This document shows positions 62,369-64,000 of a stretch of 64,000 nt of DNA, piece after piece. The DNA is from CALVUJ01 sp045128835. Its GTDB lineage: Bacteria > Bacillota_I > Bacilli_A > RFN20 > DUOF01. Location of the stretch: the NCBI GenBank assembly GCA_045128835.1, contig JBGVRX010000017.1, positions 165,045 through 229,044 on the forward strand, read 5' to 3'. Under the pieces are notes generated by a model, which was given only the letters and a program-made list of their open reading frames with translations, made no database searches and had not been told where the DNA came from. Position numbers and translations under genes: made by a program. The stretch's first letter is position 1. Every line of letters starts with the position of its first letter.

Positions 62369-64000
62369 ATGCCATTTAGTGAAGAAGAACAGGAAATAAT
62401 TAGGTTTGCTCTTGACTCTATTCCCGTTACTTTAAAGAAGGAAAATGAGGATCAAGCAAAACAAGAGTATGAGCAATATAAACTAAATAAAAATTTTAAG
62501 AAGGTTGAGGAGTTAAATCCTTTAACTGTTTATTATATTATTAGTAATTTAAAAGGAAATGAACAAGTTGAGTTTATTAGAGAACATATTGATTTTATAA
62601 GAAAAAATGATGGGGGGATATTTTTATATAATATGATGTCTCCGCATTCTCTTTCTTATAGTTTAAGTTATGATTCATTAAAAGAAATTCATAAATTAGA
62701 TAAAATCATTTTTAAAAAGACAATAACGGCGTGTGTGGAAAACTTAACTGAGTCTCTTAGTAATGAGGAGATTCTTGCTTTTTTTAAAGAATTTCAACAA
62801 GAAATAAACGCAGAAATGGGAGAATATCAGTTTGTTAATTTTTATTTATATGCAAGACAAAAGATATTTTATAATTTTAGAAACGAAAGAGAATATAATT
62901 TGGCGTCATATGAACAAGCAAGTAAGTTAGCTACTAAAGAGTGTTCTAAATTGACTGATGTTGTTTTAGAATTGTATACCGAAAAAATTTCAACTTTATC
63001 AGATAGTGCTTTTTTGCGCTTTTTTAATCATGCATTAGATGTGGATGAGAAGAGTGTAAGTTTTGGTAAATTTTTAACAAAGAATAGAAAAAAATTAGAA
63101 GATATTTACTCTAGTATTGATGCGAACAGACTATTTGATGATTTTGAAGATATGCAAGCAGTTTGCAAAAAAAGGGTGTTCGATTATTTTGGTGATGTTA
63201 TTTTTTCTAGGGGAGACATAAAAAAATATTTCATTGTTATAAATGGAGATATATTGTGTGAATGGTATAAGAGAAATAAAGAATATTTTAAAGATGTTGG
63301 TGTTGAAGATTGGGTAAAATTATATCCTTTTAATGATAAGCTTAAAGAAGTTTTAGATGATTATGAAGAATACGATTTAGACACGATATTAAAAAGTAAA
63401 TATTGGTTTAATAAGGAGGCTTTTTCATATTTAGAGGGTAAAGGAAGAAATACTCTTGTTGATTGTAATTTTATTCCGTTAGAAAGCATTGATTCTGTTT
63501 ACTCTTTTGCTTATTTAAAAAATTTAGAAGTTTTAAAAAGAATGCTTCGTGATAAGAAAATTACTAAAAGAAGTGATGCTTATAAGGATAATTTTAAGTT
63601 TTTTGTTAAATTTTTATTGGATAATAAGCATATTGAGGAATTCAATAGAGAAAATGTTGAGGAGCTAGAAAGGTACTTTTTCCTTTTAGTGAAAGGTTTA
63701 TCTATTGTTGATGTTAAGAGCTTGGATAGTTTTAATAAGATTGTTTTGTTTAATAGAGTAGGAGCTAATTATGGCATTGATGAGAGTGAATTCTCTTATA
63801 AGCAAATTCAAAGTTTTAATGTTAAAGAGCATAAAATGTTGGTGGATATGTGTGAGGCTGGTGATGACACTTCAACTGTTAAAGCGTATAAAACATTAAC
63901 CCTAAAACTTATGCTTGTTGTGGGCTATGAAAGAGCTAAATATATTTTGAGTTTGGATAATTCTTTAACTACGTTAGAACATTTAGTGGGGAATGTTGAT
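62369..64000 (+). CDS. Large unknown protein, paralogue B (3' end outside window)
   Basis: 544 codons are open to the window edge. The start MPFSEEEQEIIRFALDS has AAAAGG eight bases upstream. From about residue 250 it follows paralogue A: ANRLFDDFEDMQAVCKKR with TNRLFDLFEGLHSDCQKK, FAYLKNLEVLKRML with LVYLKNLKEMKRLI, NVKEHKMLVDM with NVKEHKKLCDM, and LMLVVGYERAKYIL with LMIIVGYERAKYIL. The first 230 residues differ more. The domain with DNIE seen in paralogue A would lie beyond the window, so its presence here is unknown. Confidence 0.88.
   Translation, partial: MPFSEEEQEIIRFALDSIPVTLKKENEDQAKQEYEQYKLNKNFKKVEELNPLTVYYIISNLKGNEQVEFIREHIDFIRKNDGGIFLYNMMSPHSLSYSLSYDSLKEIHKLDKIIFKKTITACVENLTESLSNEEILAFFKEFQQEINAEMGEYQFVNFYLYARQKIFYNFRNEREYNLASYEQASKLATKECSKLTDVVLELYTEKISTLSDSAFLRFFNHALDVDEKSVSFGKFLTKNRKKLEDIYSSIDANRLFDDFEDMQAVCKKRVFDYFGDVIFSRGDIKKYFIVINGDILCEWYKRNKEYFKDVGVEDWVKLYPFNDKLKEVLDDYEEYDLDTILKSKYWFNKEAFSYLEGKGRNTLVDCNFIPLESIDSVYSFAYLKNLEVLKRMLRDKKITKRSDAYKDNFKFFVKFLLDNKHIEEFNRENVEELERYFFLLVKGLSIVDVKSLDSFNKIVLFNRVGANYGIDESEFSYKQIQSFNVKEHKMLVDMCEAGDDTSTVKAYKTLTLKLMLVVGYERAKYILSLDNSLTTLEHLVGNVD

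Noticed and set aside
1..64000. Alternative genetic code, CRISPR, IS elements, prophage, rRNA or tRNA genes
   Set aside because: TGA ends many genes at family-typical positions; no direct-repeat arrays, transposases, phage structural genes, or rRNA/tRNA sequences were seen.

Overview
The window is AT-rich bacterial DNA that uses the standard code (TGA is a stop throughout) and is centred on a chromosomal replication origin. Gene content and order are those of a low-GC member of the class Bacilli: dnaA, dnaN, recF, gyrB and gyrA; rpmH, rnpA, yidC and jag; rpsF-ssb-rpsR; walJ-htrA-rlmH; a T-box in front of serS; and Shine-Dalgarno sites of the GGAGG/GGTG type. Several sporulation genes known from Bacillus and Clostridium (yabG, spoVT, yabP, yabQ) are present, so the organism is probably an endospore former or a recent descendant of one. 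My best guess is an uncultured gut-type lineage near Erysipelotrichia or Mollicutes-like Bacilli; the lineage is inference.

Layout. (1) 1-21.4 kb, all on the minus strand and so leading-strand for the left arm: mnmG (cut by the window edge), a two-gene unknown operon with an HExxH protein, gyrA-gyrB-recF-yaaA, then rlmH-HtrA-pseudo-HtrA-walJ-dnaB-rplI-gdpP, rpsR-ssb-rpsF, a Cys-rich lipoprotein, dnaN and dnaA. (2) 21.4-21.8 kb: oriC, with DnaA boxes and divergent promoters for dnaA and rpmH. (3) 21.8-49.6 kb, all plus strand: rpmH-rnpA-yidC-jag, mnmE-tatD-rnmV-rsmA, yabG, a compact Clp ATPase, dusB-folD, a 4242-residue surface protein, pth-mfd. (4) 49.6-54.4 kb, minus strand and against replication: spoVT-yabP-yabQ-divIC-tmk-holB-ricT-rsmI. 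Flipping this block would restore the classical mfd-spoVT neighbourhood. (5) 54.6-58.3 kb, plus strand: an alpha/beta hydrolase with Asp at the nucleophile site, an unknown helical protein, and T-box-controlled serS. (6) 58.4-64.0 kb: an accessory cluster of two large paralogous unknown proteins flanking an internally duplicated ankyrin-like protein, with near-identical promoters.

The genes work together mainly in replication and its initiation (dnaA, dnaN, dnaB, ssb, recF, gyrase, holB, tmk), ribosome and tRNA maturation (rpsF, rpsR, rplI, rpmH, rnpA, rnmV, rsmA, rsmI, rlmH, mnmE, mnmG, dusB, pth, serS), envelope biogenesis and quality control (yidC, jag, HtrA, divIC, gdpP, Clp) and late sporulation. 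No rRNA, tRNA, CRISPR array, IS element or prophage was seen.

Candidates for undescribed biology are the 58.4-64 kb paralog/ankyrin cluster, the giant surface protein, the HtrA/pseudo-HtrA pair and the HExxH operon between gyrA and mnmG. Many annotated starts were moved downstream of the longest possible ORF because the ribosome-binding site lies inside the longer version.
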